Source: Flaccisagitta enflata (lineage: Eukaryota > Chaetognatha > Sagittoidea > Aphragmophora). Taken from it: a stretch of DNA of 64,000 bases. Both the position numbers and the translations under genes were made by a program. The DNA lies in the NCBI GenBank assembly GCA_965153355.1, contig OZ231126.1, positions 69,440,001-69,504,000 on the forward strand, in the 5' to 3' direction. Positions 11,562-22,334 of the stretch are shown here, one piece after another. Numbering within the stretch: position 1 is the first letter of the stretch; every line of letters begins with the position of its first letter. Below the pieces are notes generated by a model, which was not told the origin of the DNA, ran no database searches, and was given only the letters and a program-made list of their open reading frames with translations.

Positions 11562-12105
11562 GGCAGCGGCCCTGGAGGGGCCGATGACCTATGATTCCAC
11601 ATAGGGCAATTTTCTCCGGTTTCCATCCGTCCCCCCCTCCCCCAAGCCTCAAATAAAGCCTGTCGGACCCCAAATCAGGCCTTTTTGACTCCAAATCAGA
11701 CCTTTCTGACCCCAAATCAGGCTTCTCAGACCTCAAATCAGGCCTCCCAGACCCCAAATCAGGCCTCTCAGACCCCAAATCAGGCCTCTCAGACCCCAGA
11801 TCAGGCTTCATAGACCCCAAATTAGGCCTCTCAGATCCAAATCAGGCCTCAGACCCCATGTCAGGCTTTTCAGACCCCAAATTAGACCCCTCAGACCCTA
11901 AATCAGACCTTTCAGAGCCAAAATCAGGCCTCTCAACCCTCCAAACCAGCTTCTCAAACCGGAGAAAATTGTCCTATGTGGAATCATAGGTCATTGGCCC
12001 CTCCAGGGCCGCTGCCCCTCTCATAATCTCATTCCTACATACACTAACTTTGGGGCATCGGGTACCGCTGACCATGTAACGCTTTTGCGACTATTTATAA
12101 TGGTT
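11562..12105 (-). mobile_element. G2 element with ~59-bp inverted ends and 21-bp minisatellite core
   Basis: GGGCAGCGGCCCTGGAGGGG begins at 11562. The reverse complement of the whole 11562-11620 segment, almost perfect, lies at 11956-12013. The core (11640-11950) is about fourteen 21-bp units of the AGGCCTCTCAGACCCCAAAT type. The head (GGTACCGCTGACCA... CTTTTGCGACTATT) extends to about 12105. It has no coding function. Confidence 0.82.
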
Positions 12106-12166
12106 TAATTTCACACAAGAAGTGCAGTGTGTGTTCAAGTGTGTGTATCTTTGATCCCTTCTTTTT

Positions 12167-12380
12167 AGTCGCGTGCTACGGGACTCTACACCCCGCTTTG
12201 TCGGTCCGTCGGTCCATCCGTTGGTCTGTTGGTCCGTCCATTGGTCCGTCCGTCACACTTTACTTTTTTGGTTTTCTTGGGATTTTTCGCTTCACTGCTC
12301 CTGCCCAAATGATCTAGTGAACTCAATTATGACCCCTGCCCACCCGCACGCGACTGGGGTAGCCGTGTATCCGGCCTTGT
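12167..12380 (-). mobile_element. H1 element, full length
   Basis: AGTCGCGTGCTACGGGACTC (terminal hairpin) follows TTTTT. Then come CACCCCGCTTTGTCGG, GTCC-rich tetranucleotides, CACTTTACTTTTTTGG, CTGCTCCTGCCC, CCCGCACGCGACTGGGG and TATCCGGCCTTG. At 214 bp it is close to consensus. Confidence 0.88.
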
Positions 12381-12385
12381 TTCTG

Positions 12386-12389
12386 TGAC

Positions 12390-12438
<49 letters not shown>

Positions 12439-12478
12439 GTATGTCTGTCTGTCTGACTATCTGGCTGGCTGGCTGGCT
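12386..12478. repeat. (CTGT)n tetranucleotide repeat
   Basis: About 90 bp, starting five bases after the H1 end. A short (GGCT)n lies at the right. Confidence 0.92.
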
Positions 12479-12903
12479 TTATTGTCTTTGATCTGTTTGT
12501 GTGTGTCCTTCTGTCTCTTTATCCTGTCTCTGTTTATCGGTTTATTTGGAAAAAAGTCGAAGAGACGAAGTCCCTTCGGTCTTTTTGAGTCCTGCAGAGT
12601 TTGTTGGTTTTCCTTTTTTCTCATGAAGCGTTTGGGCAAGTTGGTAAGTTTTGGGGGCTGAATGGTGCTACGCATGAAATTAATAGCTAAGAAAGAGCTA
12701 AATCTCCTCTTTCAGATGACGCCAAGCAGAATTCTGTGCGATTGATAATTTTGGAGCTATGATTTTTTGAATCTTTTCTTATTTTTTCTCATTTTTCCCT
12801 AAAACCAGGAATCGAGTTTGTTGAAGTCTATTTGAACTTTGAAATGTCCCAGGTGATGACTGTGCATCCTGGCAGCACAGTCTCTCTCTCATTTCAACTC
12901 CCG

Positions 12904-13083
12904 ACTCTATGAGAGGCTTTGTCCGTCAGTCCATCCATCGGTCTGTTGGTCTGTCTGTCCGTCCAAGTGGAAAAGTGGAAAAACAAGCTGTCTAGATGCT
13001 TGTGTGTGGGGGTTGGGGTGTGGATGGGGATTGGATGCCTCTGTCCACCTGTCTGCAACGGTATTGTAACCCTGTGTTACATG
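12904..13083 (-). mobile_element. H3 element (hairpin-ended, GTCC core)
   Basis: It starts ACTCTATGAGAGGCTTTGTC with a GTCCGTC core, then a GTGTGGGGGTTGGGGTG stretch. It ends with the small hairpin GTAACCCTGTGTTAC. It matches the copies at 21018 and 48905. Its mechanism is unknown. Confidence 0.65.
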
Positions 13084-13108
13084 TTTTTCTCTGTTTCTCT
13101 CTCTGTCT

Positions 13109-13212
<104 letters not shown>

Positions 13213-13326
13213 TTCTCTCACTCTCTTTTCCTCTGTCATTTTCTCGAGCAGCATTTACGACTTTTTTCCTACGGCGATTAGCCGCCCTTATTGGTACTGT
13301 CACTGCACTGGTTGTTTGAATGTTTG

Positions 13327-13328
<2 letters not shown>

Positions 13329-13410
<82 letters not shown>
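13329..13410. repeat. (CT)n microsatellite
   Basis: About 80 bp of pure CT. Confidence 0.95.
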
Positions 13411-13417
<7 letters not shown>

Positions 13418-13511
13418 ACCCTTCCTTATTCTTTCCCCCATCTATCTCATTCCTTTCCTCCCTCTGTTGCCTTTGCCTTTTGTTCCGACTTCCTCTCTCT
13501 TCTTTTCCCTT

Positions 13512-13562
13512 TTGGCAGCGGCCCTGAAGGGGTTGATGACCTATTCTTTCACACAATGGTTT
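13512..13562 (-). mobile_element. G2 element end fragment
   Basis: GGCAGCGGCCCTGAAGGGGT followed by GATGACCTAT and a TTTCACA motif matches the G2 hairpin end. It is truncated after about 50 bp. Confidence 0.6.
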
Positions 13563-13627
13563 GAAATGCCGACAGTCCCGTAAAGTTTATCCTCGATTCT
13601 AGCCCCTATGGGTATGGTTTTTTAGGC

Positions 13628-14265
13628 AGCGGCTCCAAAGGGGACAAAGTCCTGTAGAACAAAGGGGAAATCTGTCCATACGTACGTACGTCCGTACATC
13701 CGTCCCCCCACCTCACCCTCAGGGCTTGGTCTACTTTGGGGCCCATTCTGACTCAAATTCTGCTAAATAGCCAAAATCCAAGCAATATGGCCCAAATCTG
13801 AGCAAAATGGCCCGAATCCAAGCATATTGGCCCAAACTTAAGCAAAATGGCCCAAATCCGGCCAAAAAACCCTAATTCTAGCCCAAAGTCCATCATTTTG
13901 GCCCCTTAGACCTGTATTGTGGCATCTGATACCTAGATTCTGACCAGATTTTAACCATTTTGCTTGAAATTTGGTCAATATGCTTGGATTTGAGCCATTT
14001 TGCTTAGATTTGGGCCATATTGCTTGGATTTGGGGTATTTGGCAGAATTTGGGTCAAAATACGCCCCGAAGGAGACGAAGCCCTGAGGGTGAGGCGGGGG
14101 GGACGAACGGACGGATGGATGGATGGACGGACGGACAGATTTCCCCTGTGCTCTATAGGACTTCATCCCCTTTGGAACCACTGCCCTTCTCCCCCTCAAC
14201 TTAAATCACACACTACACAAAGGGGGAACGGGTACCGCTGACCACTTACTGCCTTAGGGCTGCTA
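13628..14265 (-). mobile_element. G2 foldback element with ~240-bp inverted arms
   Basis: GGCAGCGGCTCCAAAGGGGA at 13628 pairs with the complement ending at about 14187. The interior is also inverted: the CTCACCCTCAGGGCTT, AAATTCTGC and CCAAGCAATATGGCCCAAAT blocks of the left arm reappear in reverse complement on the right, around an axis near 13908. The arms carry a ~20-bp tandem unit (AGCAATATGGCCCAAATC). The head GGTACCGCTGACCA lies beyond the right arm. It has no coding content. Confidence 0.78.
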
Positions 14266-14481
14266 TTCCAACATTGCCTCTGGTAATTAGCTTATCTTTT
14301 GACAACCAATTCATCCTAAGGTGATTTGTCGTTTGTAGTAATTGGAATGAAATACTACAGAATTTCCAAATTTAAGAATTTGGGGTTGACATAAGATTTT
14401 TGAAAGGGTTGTTTCAAAAAAAAGAAAAGAGTTTCCATTTCTTGCTATTTTTGATATATGAGGAGTATGAGAAGGTGCCCA

Positions 14482-14744
14482 GATGCATATGTTCTCTGTT
14501 GCGGCGCCATATTTATCAAGTGTTTTCTTGTGGTCTGCATATTTCATGTATATAAGAAATTAGTGACCCTTTCCTAAATGTTGGATAACTTTTGACAATT
14601 CTTGTGATAATTTTGAACAGGGAATATTTTCTCAGAAATTTGAAGGATAGTTGTGATGGGTCCGGATTACACACCAGTTGGAGCTCCAAAGGCTCTAGTC
14701 CTTATCTTAGAAACTGTTGAGTAGTAATGTTGTCCAACTTTCAT
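14482..14744 (+). repeat. Rep-4 dispersed repeat
   Basis: About 260 bp similar along its length to 33014-33279 (GCCATATTTATCAAG, GATAACTTTTGACA-like, GATAGTTGTGATGGGTCCGG, AATGTTGTCCAACT). Similarity stops just after CAACTTTCATA in both. No ORF. Confidence 0.75.
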
Positions 14745-14745
14745 A

Positions 14746-15335
14746 CCGGGTCATCAACCTGGACTGGGAAAAAGTGTCAAGCTTTTGCTCTCAGCTGCTT
14801 CTCCTCACTGGTTTGGAATTTGTTTTCTTTTATAGTACTGTGTTTGACGTTTTTTGTGTCAAAATTTCATTGGTCTCAGTTAAATACTTTGTCCACAACA
14901 TCAATTTGAAGAAAAACAAGCATTTTCAGATATACCTTAATTTAGCCTTAGTTCATCAAAACTGTTTTTCTTTGATTTGCCCTTAATTCTCACTGGATTG
15001 AGCAGCAAATGTCAGATTTGTCTCAGTTAAAGATACCTTAATGAATTTTAAAAAACATCTTTAATTTGAGACTATTTTGGCATTTGTGGCTGAAACTGAT
15101 CAAAAATGAGGGAAAATAGTTTTGATGAAAAAGTGATAAATTGAGCTTCTGCCACAAATACTTGTCTTACTTCAAATTGATGTTGTGGACAAAATATTTG
15201 ACACAGACCAATGAAATTTTGACACAAAAAACGTCAAACATAGTACTATATAGGAAATTTAATTCCAGGTCCTTGAGAAAAAGTATCTGAGAGTAAAAGC
15301 TTAATACTTTTTCCCAATCAAGATTGATGACCCGG
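14746..15335. mobile_element. Foldback element, ~175-bp arms
   Basis: CCGGGTCATCAACCTGGACT at 14746 is mirrored by the complement ending CATCAAT...GACCCGG at 15335. Pairing continues inward through GGGAAAAAGT, AAGCTTTT, TTTGACGTTTTTTGTGTC and CCACAACATCAATTTGAAG. A ~240-bp loop lies between. The short frames here are mirror-image artefacts of the arms. Confidence 0.78.
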
Positions 15336-15344
15336 ATGGGGAAT

Positions 15345-15648
15345 TTTCTCTTTGTGATCCGTCCCCCCCCCACTTGAATTCTGCCATCTTCTGCCGAATT
15401 CTGCCAAATTCTGCCAAATTCTGCCAAATTCTGCCAAACTATGCCAAATTCGGCTAAATTTGACATAAATCGCCCCCCCCTGCGGCTTCCAGGAGGAGAA
15501 GCAGGAGAAAATTCCTTACATGTATGAAAACATAGGTCATCAACCCCTGCAAGACCGCTGCCCTGCACCCTCCTTCAAATTTAATCACAAACTTCTCCAG
15601 CAGGGCACGGATACCTTTGACCATCTGATGCTTTTGCGACTATTTCCA
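15345..15648 (-). mobile_element. G2 element, head-side half
   Basis: Contains a short (AATTCTGCCA)n core (15375-15450), AAAACATAGGTCATCAACCC, a diverged GACCGCTGCCC and the head GATACCTTTGACCA...GCTTTTGCGACTATT. The opposite GGGCAGCGG end is absent. Confidence 0.65.
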
Positions 15649-16018
15649 TTCCCTTTTTCCCGATCGGTGCGCGCGCGCGAGCCGCCGATACAAAATACTG
15701 TCTACATCAGCCAATTCGTGACATGTTTCCCCTTCCAATTTGCATAAATTGAATTCCGTTGGAATTCTCTCTCCTCTCTCTCTCTCTTTTCCACCTGAAC
15801 GTCATTCATTCAGATATCAATGTCCGTCTGTCTACAAGCACATACGGATAGATTCATACATAACAATCAAAGAAACGTTTAAACGATGAAGCAAAATGGG
15901 AGAGAGAGCTAATAAAAGAATGACCTCAGAAAGAATGGAATGAAGAGCGAGGTAAGATGATCTGGTAAGTTGAAAAACCAGTGTAGTTATGAATGAGTAT
16001 GGAATGCATTACTGAAAA
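15649..16018. other. No gene seen
   Basis: Mixed sequence with a GCGCGCGCGCGAG run at 15670 and a short CT run at 15768-15788. Confidence 0.5.
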
Positions 16019-17008
16019 GGTCGCTCAAGGGCAATATATGGTCAGCGATACCCTTTGCCCCGCTTTGAGTGATTGTGAGTTGGAGTGAGGGGAAGCAGGG
16101 CAGCGGCCCCTGAAGGGGACAAAGTCCTTTAGAACACAGGGGGACTTTCGTTCGTCCTGCCTTACGTGAATGAGATGCTACATAGAGGGTTGACTGAAGG
16201 CCTTCAAGATCTTAAATTGAGGTCTAAGAAGGCTGATGTAAGGCTTGAGAATACCAATTGGATGCTTGAGAGGACTAACTTGAGGCCTAACTTGAGGCGT
16301 GAGATGACAGGTTTGAGGCATGGGAATTTCGATTTGAGGCCTGTGAGGCCTAATTTGAGGTCTGAAAGGCCAGGTTTGAGGCCTGAGAGGTCGGATTTGA
16401 GGCCTGAGAGGTCGGATTTGAGGCCTGAGAGGCTGGATTTGAGGCCAGAGAGGCTGGTTATGAGGCCAGAGAGGCTGGATTTGAGGCCTGAGAGGCTGGA
16501 TTAGAGGCCTAAGAGGTTGAATTTGAGGCCTGAGAGACTAGATTTGAGGCCTGAAAGGCAATATGTGGTCAGCAATACCCGTTGCCCTGCTTTGCATGAT
16601 TGTGAATTTGAGTGAGAGGAAGCAGGGCAGCGGGGACGGCGAAGTCCTGTAGAACACAGTTTGTCCATTTGTCCATCCATCTGTCCACCCATCTGTCCTC
16701 CCCAGCCCTGAATCCCTGAATCTGGGAGGGCAGATTTAAGGCCTGAGAAAACACATTTCAGGCCTGAGAGGACAGATTTCAGGCCTGAGAGGGCAGATCT
16801 CAGGCCTGAGAGGGCAGATTCAAGGCCTGAGAGGGTAGATTTCAGGCCTGAGAGGGTAGATTTCAGGCCTGAGAGGCCAGATTTCTGGCCTGACAGGGCC
16901 TGGGGGGGGAGGGACAAATGGACGGACAAACAAATGAACGAACGGACAAATGAATGAAAGTCCCCCTATGTTTTACAGGACTTTGTACCCTTTGGGGCCA
17001 CTGCACAA
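16019..17008 (+). mobile_element. Composite G2 element: two heads, two minisatellite blocks, one tail
   Basis: The first head (GGTCAGCGATACCC, then AAGCAGGGCAGCGGCCCC) lies at 16019-16150, and a second, slightly diverged head at 16556-16670. The 21-bp GAGGCCTGAGAGG-type array fills about 16190-16555 and 16730-16900. A G9 run and GGAC/GAAC tetranucleotides precede the tail, which ends GGGGCCACTGC at about 17006. The Arg/Leu-rich frames are products of a unit length divisible by three. Confidence 0.75.
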
Positions 17009-17677
17009 AAACAAAAGACAGAATAAGTGTTAAATGATCGGATTGGTAGGGGTTATAGATAAGTTTCCCTCTAAAATGAATCTCCCTCTAAAAAACTTTG
17101 AAGATGTGCAACTGCTAAACAAATCAAGCCAAATTCCCCAGATTGGTCTCATTCCAACGAGCTTTCTCAAGTTTTTGAATGCGACCAGTTGAGTCTGAGT
17201 CATGAGCTCAATTCATTCATTTGGAAGCAGGTTTTTTTTTAAAATTTTTTAGATTGCTTGATGTTTTAACCAAGATAGTATTTAACTAGGGAACCACGAG
17301 AGTACTTTTTTTAGTCATGAAGTGTGATATAAATATCGTTGCATGCCCTTTACTCTTTCCTTTTCTAAATAGTTTTTTATGCGATGGCACGATCATCACC
17401 TGACTGAGAATCTTTCTTTGCACTTGAAGTTAAAAAGAAATTACCAAGTGTCCTTGACTCGTGCTTAAAAAAGAAATGGTTCATTAAAATGCGCCCTTGA
17501 AAGGAGTCATCGAGAAAGAAATCCCTCGAATCTCGCCACGAGGGTCCTTTAAGCGCCAAACCGACCTTTCTTTTAATGGTCCTTCTCACTCACTTTTACA
17601 CTCTTTTTTTTTCTCTGTAGATCTCTTTTATCTATTTTCTCTCTCATTCTCACTCTCACTCTTTCTCTCTTTTTTTT
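17009..17677. other. No gene seen
   Basis: AT-rich DNA passing into a pyrimidine-rich stretch (about 17600-17675) next to an H1 element. Confidence 0.5.
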
Positions 17678-17876
17678 AGTCGCGTGTACGTGACTCTATA
17701 ACCCCCGGATGTCCGTCGGTCCCTCGGTCCGTCCATCCGTAACACAACTTTTTTGACCTTTAAGGGCGTTTTTTTTTTTTGCATTAACGCTCCTACTCAA
17801 ATGTTTGGTTAACATTTCTTTATCACCGTAATTGCACACCCGCATGCCACTTGGGTAGCCCTGTATCCGGCCTTGT
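17678..17876 (-). mobile_element. H1 element, diverged
   Basis: AGTCGCGTGTACGTGACTCT hairpin, GTCCGTCGGTCCCTCGGTCC core, CACCCGCATGCCACTTGGG and TATCCGGCCTTG. Flanked by TTTTTTTT on the hairpin side. Confidence 0.8.
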
Positions 17877-17992
17877 CCCCCTAACGCTTTGACTGATTTT
17901 TACTCTGCGCTTGTGTTAAACCGTAATTACCTCTGCCTTTAACCATTTCTACTCTCGTGGGGAAACGAGTAACTATATACAGCTCACAAACG

Positions 17993-18162
17993 TGGACATT
18001 GGAGAGCTTGTGAGGGAAATGAAAATGTCCAGTTGTGCAAAGGCAGTCTGGCTATAGTAACTAAAACAAGTAATGCATGGACACTGGAGAGCTTGTGAGG
18101 GAAATGAAAATGTCCAGTTGTGCCAAGGCAGTCAGGCTATAGTAATCGAAACAAAAAACGCG
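17993..18162 (+). repeat. 85-bp tandem duplication
   Basis: TGGACATTGGAGAGCTTGTG at 17993 and TGGACACTGGAGAGCTTGTG at 18078 start two units sharing GAAATGAAAATGTCCAGTTG and GGCAGTC(T/A)GGCTATAGTAA. Confidence 0.88.
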
Positions 18163-18345
18163 GGGGTGGAATGGCGTCGTGGATGGGTGGGCAGGGGCCT
18201 ACAGCCCCTTTTCCACATCCTTTTACCGCACACTCTCTTAGAGTCACACACCTTCAAAATGAGCGTTTCTACACTTTCTGAGCTTGTGTGTGATGGACAG
18301 ACGGACGGGCGGACAGACAGATTAGGACTCTTATAGAGTCACTAC
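18163..18345 (+). mobile_element. H3-like element
   Basis: Contains GATGGGTGGGCAGGGGCC, a GACGGACGGGCGGACAGAC core and a perfect terminal hairpin GACTCTTATAGAGTC at 18328-18342. The 5' limit is not clear. Confidence 0.55.
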
Positions 18346-18866
18346 TTCAGGCCATAAGATAGTGTTCACATTCATGTGGATTGTTGCATGTCGTCGGATA
18401 GTGTTCCCCTCAAACGCATTGATTACTAACCCAATTGAATATAACACGCTAATGATTTACTTTATAACTGTTACCATTTATCAGAAAACACGTCCTTTGC
18501 CCCCACAGAAGTCGTTGCCCCCTTCTTATTAATACTGGTGCCGTTACAACAAACCGTTTAACTAATTTGCTTGAATTATCACCAAAAGTGTCTCCTCTTC
18601 ATTTGAATTAATCAACATAGACCATTAGCAACAACCATTACAGCAAAATTGAAACAAGATAAAAGCAAAATTGATGAACTGGATGAACCGACGGTTTTGT
18701 TTAAATCAAAGTGCAAAAAGTCGATCTATTGATTAATCGTTGAGGTTCCATATTTTGCGGTCCTTCCGTTCTGAACCTATATTTTGAAACAAGAACTGAA
18801 GAAATTTTTCAATGAAATTTCAGGCAAATATTTGAACATCTTCTAGAGCAATGTCATCTTGGGAGT
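18346..18866. other. No gene seen
   Basis: AT-rich unique-looking DNA without a supported feature. Confidence 0.5.
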
Positions 18867-19895
18867 TGATGTGCGATACAGGGTCTTCAAATCGGATTGA
18901 CTTTTTATGAACCTTCATAACTCTAAAAGTATTGGGAGAAAAGTCTTCAAATTTTCAGGGTACGTTGGTAGTAAGCTACGGTTTTGTCATGCCAAATCTC
19001 AACATTGAGCTCTGAAATATTGGCGGTCAGCTTAAAATTGATTAAACTATCATTTTCATATGCAATATCATTTTCTGTGGACTGTTTTTAAAGAGGCTGT
19101 CTTTGACAACTTGCCATTTCCAAAGGAATTGACCTAAAACCCTGGGATTAGTCTCAAATGACAGATAATTGTTCATAGATAGCACATCTCCTGCATAAGA
19201 ATCAAAAACTTAGATATTTGAAATGGTTAATATTGGTTTTGATTAAAAATTGTCACAATTTTGGTTTGGAAACATAGAAAAATCACCCTAAATGTTTTCA
19301 CCCCCCACCTTGATCTGGGGGCTGAGAAAAACCCGAGATGAATCTAGCGTGTTTCAATAGCTTAATTTACATGAAAAGCATACTTCTAGTTAAACCAGTG
19401 AGATGAAATTTTTACTGAAGCTCTGCAAAACCATCGGCTTTCTTCATGTAAAATTTCATCCCACTAGGGCAACTAGAAGTTTGCTTTTCATGTAATTTAA
19501 GCTATTGAGATTCATCTCGGGTTTTTCTTAGCCCCCAGATCAAGGTGCCCCCCAAAAAATATCAAATTTTGAAACAAAACTAAGATGAGTAAAACATAAA
19601 AACAATTTTTCGTCTTCTCAGATCTTTAGGTCACTTTTCTGTAGACGTAGCAAGCAAATAGTAACAATCTCTTTCAAAGAAAACTATCAAAAGTTGATTT
19701 GGCCCACAAAATAGTAGTTTTCTCAATGTTATGCTGTCTTCCAACGCTTCTGAACTCAACATTGAGATTTGACATGACAAAACCGTAGCTTATTACCTAC
19801 ATACACTGAAAATTTTGAAGACTTTTCTCCCAATAGTTTTCGAATCATAAAGGTTTATTAAAAGTCAAACCGATTTAAAGGCGGTGTATCATACA
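18867..19895. mobile_element. ~1-kb foldback element
   Basis: The left arm (AAATCGGATTGACTTTT, AGAAAAGTCTTCAAATTTTC, TAGTAAGCTACGGTTTTGTC, TTGATCTGGGGGCTGAG, TGAAAAGCATACTTCTAG) is mirrored in reverse order on the right up to about 19895. The axis is near 19432. The arms differ in length by tens of bases, so they have diverged by indels. No ORF. Confidence 0.78.
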
Positions 19896-20148
19896 AACCG
19901 CGCAACTGGGTACCACCTCTGGCTAACTTTTGTTTACATCGTTCACCAAAACTGGCGGCTCTTTTTTGCTTATACCGATACCTTTTATGGCGCGAAATCT
20001 ACAGTTATAGGAAGGCTAATATATCTAAAAATGAAGGCTTCGATACTTAAAAAGTAATCTATTTTTAGAAATTCTTTCCTTTCTTTCCGGTTGATATTCA
20101 TTTTAAACACGTGGCTGCGGCTGGATAAGCGAGCAAAGTCGAGGCGCA

Positions 20149-20300
20149 CCTGGCAAACAGCGGAAGCGGCAAACAGCGGAAGCAGAAGCGGCAAACAGCG
20201 GCGTCTAGACGTCCGCGGGCCGGCCGGCCATCACATTCTATCAGCCGGCCGATCGTCACTTTCTAACAACGACTGCCGGCCGGGATTGGAGACCGGCCGT
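20149..20300. repeat. (GGCAAACAGCGGAAGC)n and CCGGCC-rich segment
   Basis: About three copies of a 16-22-bp GGCAAACAGCGG unit (20150-20203) followed by five GGCCGG/CCGGCC palindromes to 20298. GC-rich island in AT-rich surroundings. Confidence 0.65.
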
Positions 20301-20340
20301 CATTTCTTATACATCAACTCCCCAACCTACCTGGCCACAT

Positions 20341-20447
<107 letters not shown>

Positions 20448-20630
20448 GCATGAGTATACACTATAAATCATACATACGTATTATTTGTATATATGGATTT
20501 TCTCATAACAATATTTTGGACGCAGCGGATTTCGCCCAGGGGCACAGCGCAACTTCGCGATTCTTTTATATCCGCTTTATAACATCCAATTTGCATTTTG
20601 CGTCTTTCAAAGTTGACACATCCCCAGCAC

Positions 20631-20646
20631 AGAGAGAGAGAGAGAG

Positions 20647-20674
<28 letters not shown>
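20631..20674. repeat. (GA)n-(CA)n short compound repeat
   Basis: About 18 bp of GA directly followed by about 26 bp of CA. Confidence 0.9.
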
Positions 20675-20678
<4 letters not shown>

Positions 20679-20776
20679 AGATGATCCAGTGATGGAAAAA
20701 ATTTCCTGCCAGAAAGGTCAACGACCCAATGTGAGAAAAGGTTAACGATTGTTCGTTGACCGAAACTTATATCTGA

Positions 20777-20779
<3 letters not shown>

Positions 20780-20813
<34 letters not shown>
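20780..20813. repeat. (GA)n microsatellite
   Basis: About 34 bp of GA. Confidence 0.9.
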
Positions 20814-20814
<1 letters not shown>

Positions 20815-20924
20815 TAAGGGCGTAGATTGGGTTTTTCCCATACCGTGAAACGATCATGGTAGACTCGTGGTGCAGTTTGTTTTTCGTGCAGTCAATGCGC
20901 CATCGCATCTCTAAACCGGTCATG

Positions 20925-20991
20925 TCAGTGGGTCAGCTGGTTGGTCTGTCACGCAAACCTTCCCGCGCACCTATTGGCCTAATTGGCCTTG
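20925..20991 (-). mobile_element. H4 element fragment
   Basis: GCGCACCTATTGGCCTAATT followed by GGCCTTG matches the GCACCTTATTGGCC end of the H4 copy at 36119-36241; the hairpin side is missing or too diverged to see. Confidence 0.5.
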
Positions 20992-21017
20992 TTCGTAAAT
21001 TTTGCTGTAAAACAATC

Positions 21018-21219
21018 ATGTAACACGGGGTTACAATATTGTCACGGATGGGTGGGTATGGACGTCCAACCCCCATCCACACTCCCCTGCACCCCCCCCC
21101 CCCACACAAGCATCCAAACGCTCAATATTCCAATTTTGGACTCGTGTCCATGGACCAATACACCAACGGACCAATGGACCAACGGACAATGAAACGGACG
21201 GACGGACAAAGCCTCTTAT
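21018..21219 (+). mobile_element. H3 element
   Basis: Opens with GTAACACGGGGTTAC-type hairpin, then GGATGGGTGGGTATGG, a C9 run, and a GGACCAA/GGACGGAC core. It ends CAAAGCCTCTTATA. Reverse orientation of the copies at 12904 and 48905. Confidence 0.65.
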
Positions 21220-21221
21220 AT

Positions 21222-21265
21222 ATCGTATGTATTCACACATCAAATAATGTGTAGCACAAAAACAA
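21222..21265 (-). pseudogene. LINE 3'-UTR fragment
   Basis: TATTCACACATC and GTGTAGCACAA align with the 3'-terminal sequence of the LINE at 36310-36350 (TTATTCACACATG, GTGTAGCACAA). It lies about 1 kb downstream (minus sense) of the decayed RT at 22335-23480, so it probably belongs to that copy. Confidence 0.5.
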
Positions 21266-22334
21266 AAAGAGCAAGTGGAAAACGACAAATAGTTTTAGCT
21301 AAACTAAATCACAGAGAGGGTATGACATGATCTAGAGTACTTATTTGTTTCTCATTCAAGCTCCTCAACGCTGCTGTAAAGTTTTAATACTAAAATTTTG
21401 GATTGGACAAAAAATCATTTTTCCCCACAACATCCCAACATATGCCTCTTTTAAGAAAAAAGACCACTTGGCATGGATTGATGCCCAGAAATGTATCTTA
21501 AAATCAAAAGCAGCACCAATAAACACTAAAAAGAGAGGAGAAAAAATTCTGAATTTAAACTTTGGTGTAGTTAAATTGTAATAAAGTATTTCATTTTGAT
21601 TGATTCCATGAGGGTTATCCACTGATATGCTTAAATACAACATACAAAAATTCTGACAGGCTTTGACATTTTTATCTTAAACACTCACTAAAAAAAGATG
21701 TGTGAACTGTCAGTTGAGAAAATAAAAGGAGAATTTTTATAAGACAACTTTGATTCGCTAGTTACCCATCTTCCTGTTGAAGCAGCTCCATAAAATTTTT
21801 ACTGTAGTTTGGGGACGCGCTCAGCCGTATGCATATCAAATTTCATAGGAATTGAACAACAGGAAGTATGGTTTTTGTTCATTTTTTTGGCAAAAAATGT
21901 GTTTTTAACATTTTTCAAAAGATGCATGTTTGGCCCCCTAAATTTTATTACGGCTTAATCAAGAAAAAAATTGCATTTTCAAAAACATCAGATCTTTGCT
22001 TTGATATTTTGCTTGAGTCTGATGTTCTTGGTTTTTTCATTTTTTCATTTTCCATGCGAATTTAAAATTTAGGGCAACACTAGTAATGCTAAATTAAGAG
22101 ATAATTTATGGAAATTGTCTATTTATTACCACATTATTTTATAACTTTTTTTTTGAGGGGACAAATTCGCATTGATTTTTTTACTAAATCATTCGTGGTA
22201 ACATAGCTAATGACTAGAAAAAGTCAAATTTGGCAAAATAAAAAACTTCAGTTTTGACCTCTCATGAATAGCAAACGGCACCAGATTTTTCATGATGTCG
22301 TATGAATGAGAGGAGAGTCTTGGCAGAGGATACA
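21266..22334. other. AT-rich segment separating LINE RT fragment from its 3' UTR
   Basis: No ORF, tandem array or clear inverted repeat recognised. In the better LINE copy the corresponding gap is only about 100 bp, so most of this kilobase may be a later insertion. Confidence 0.45.
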
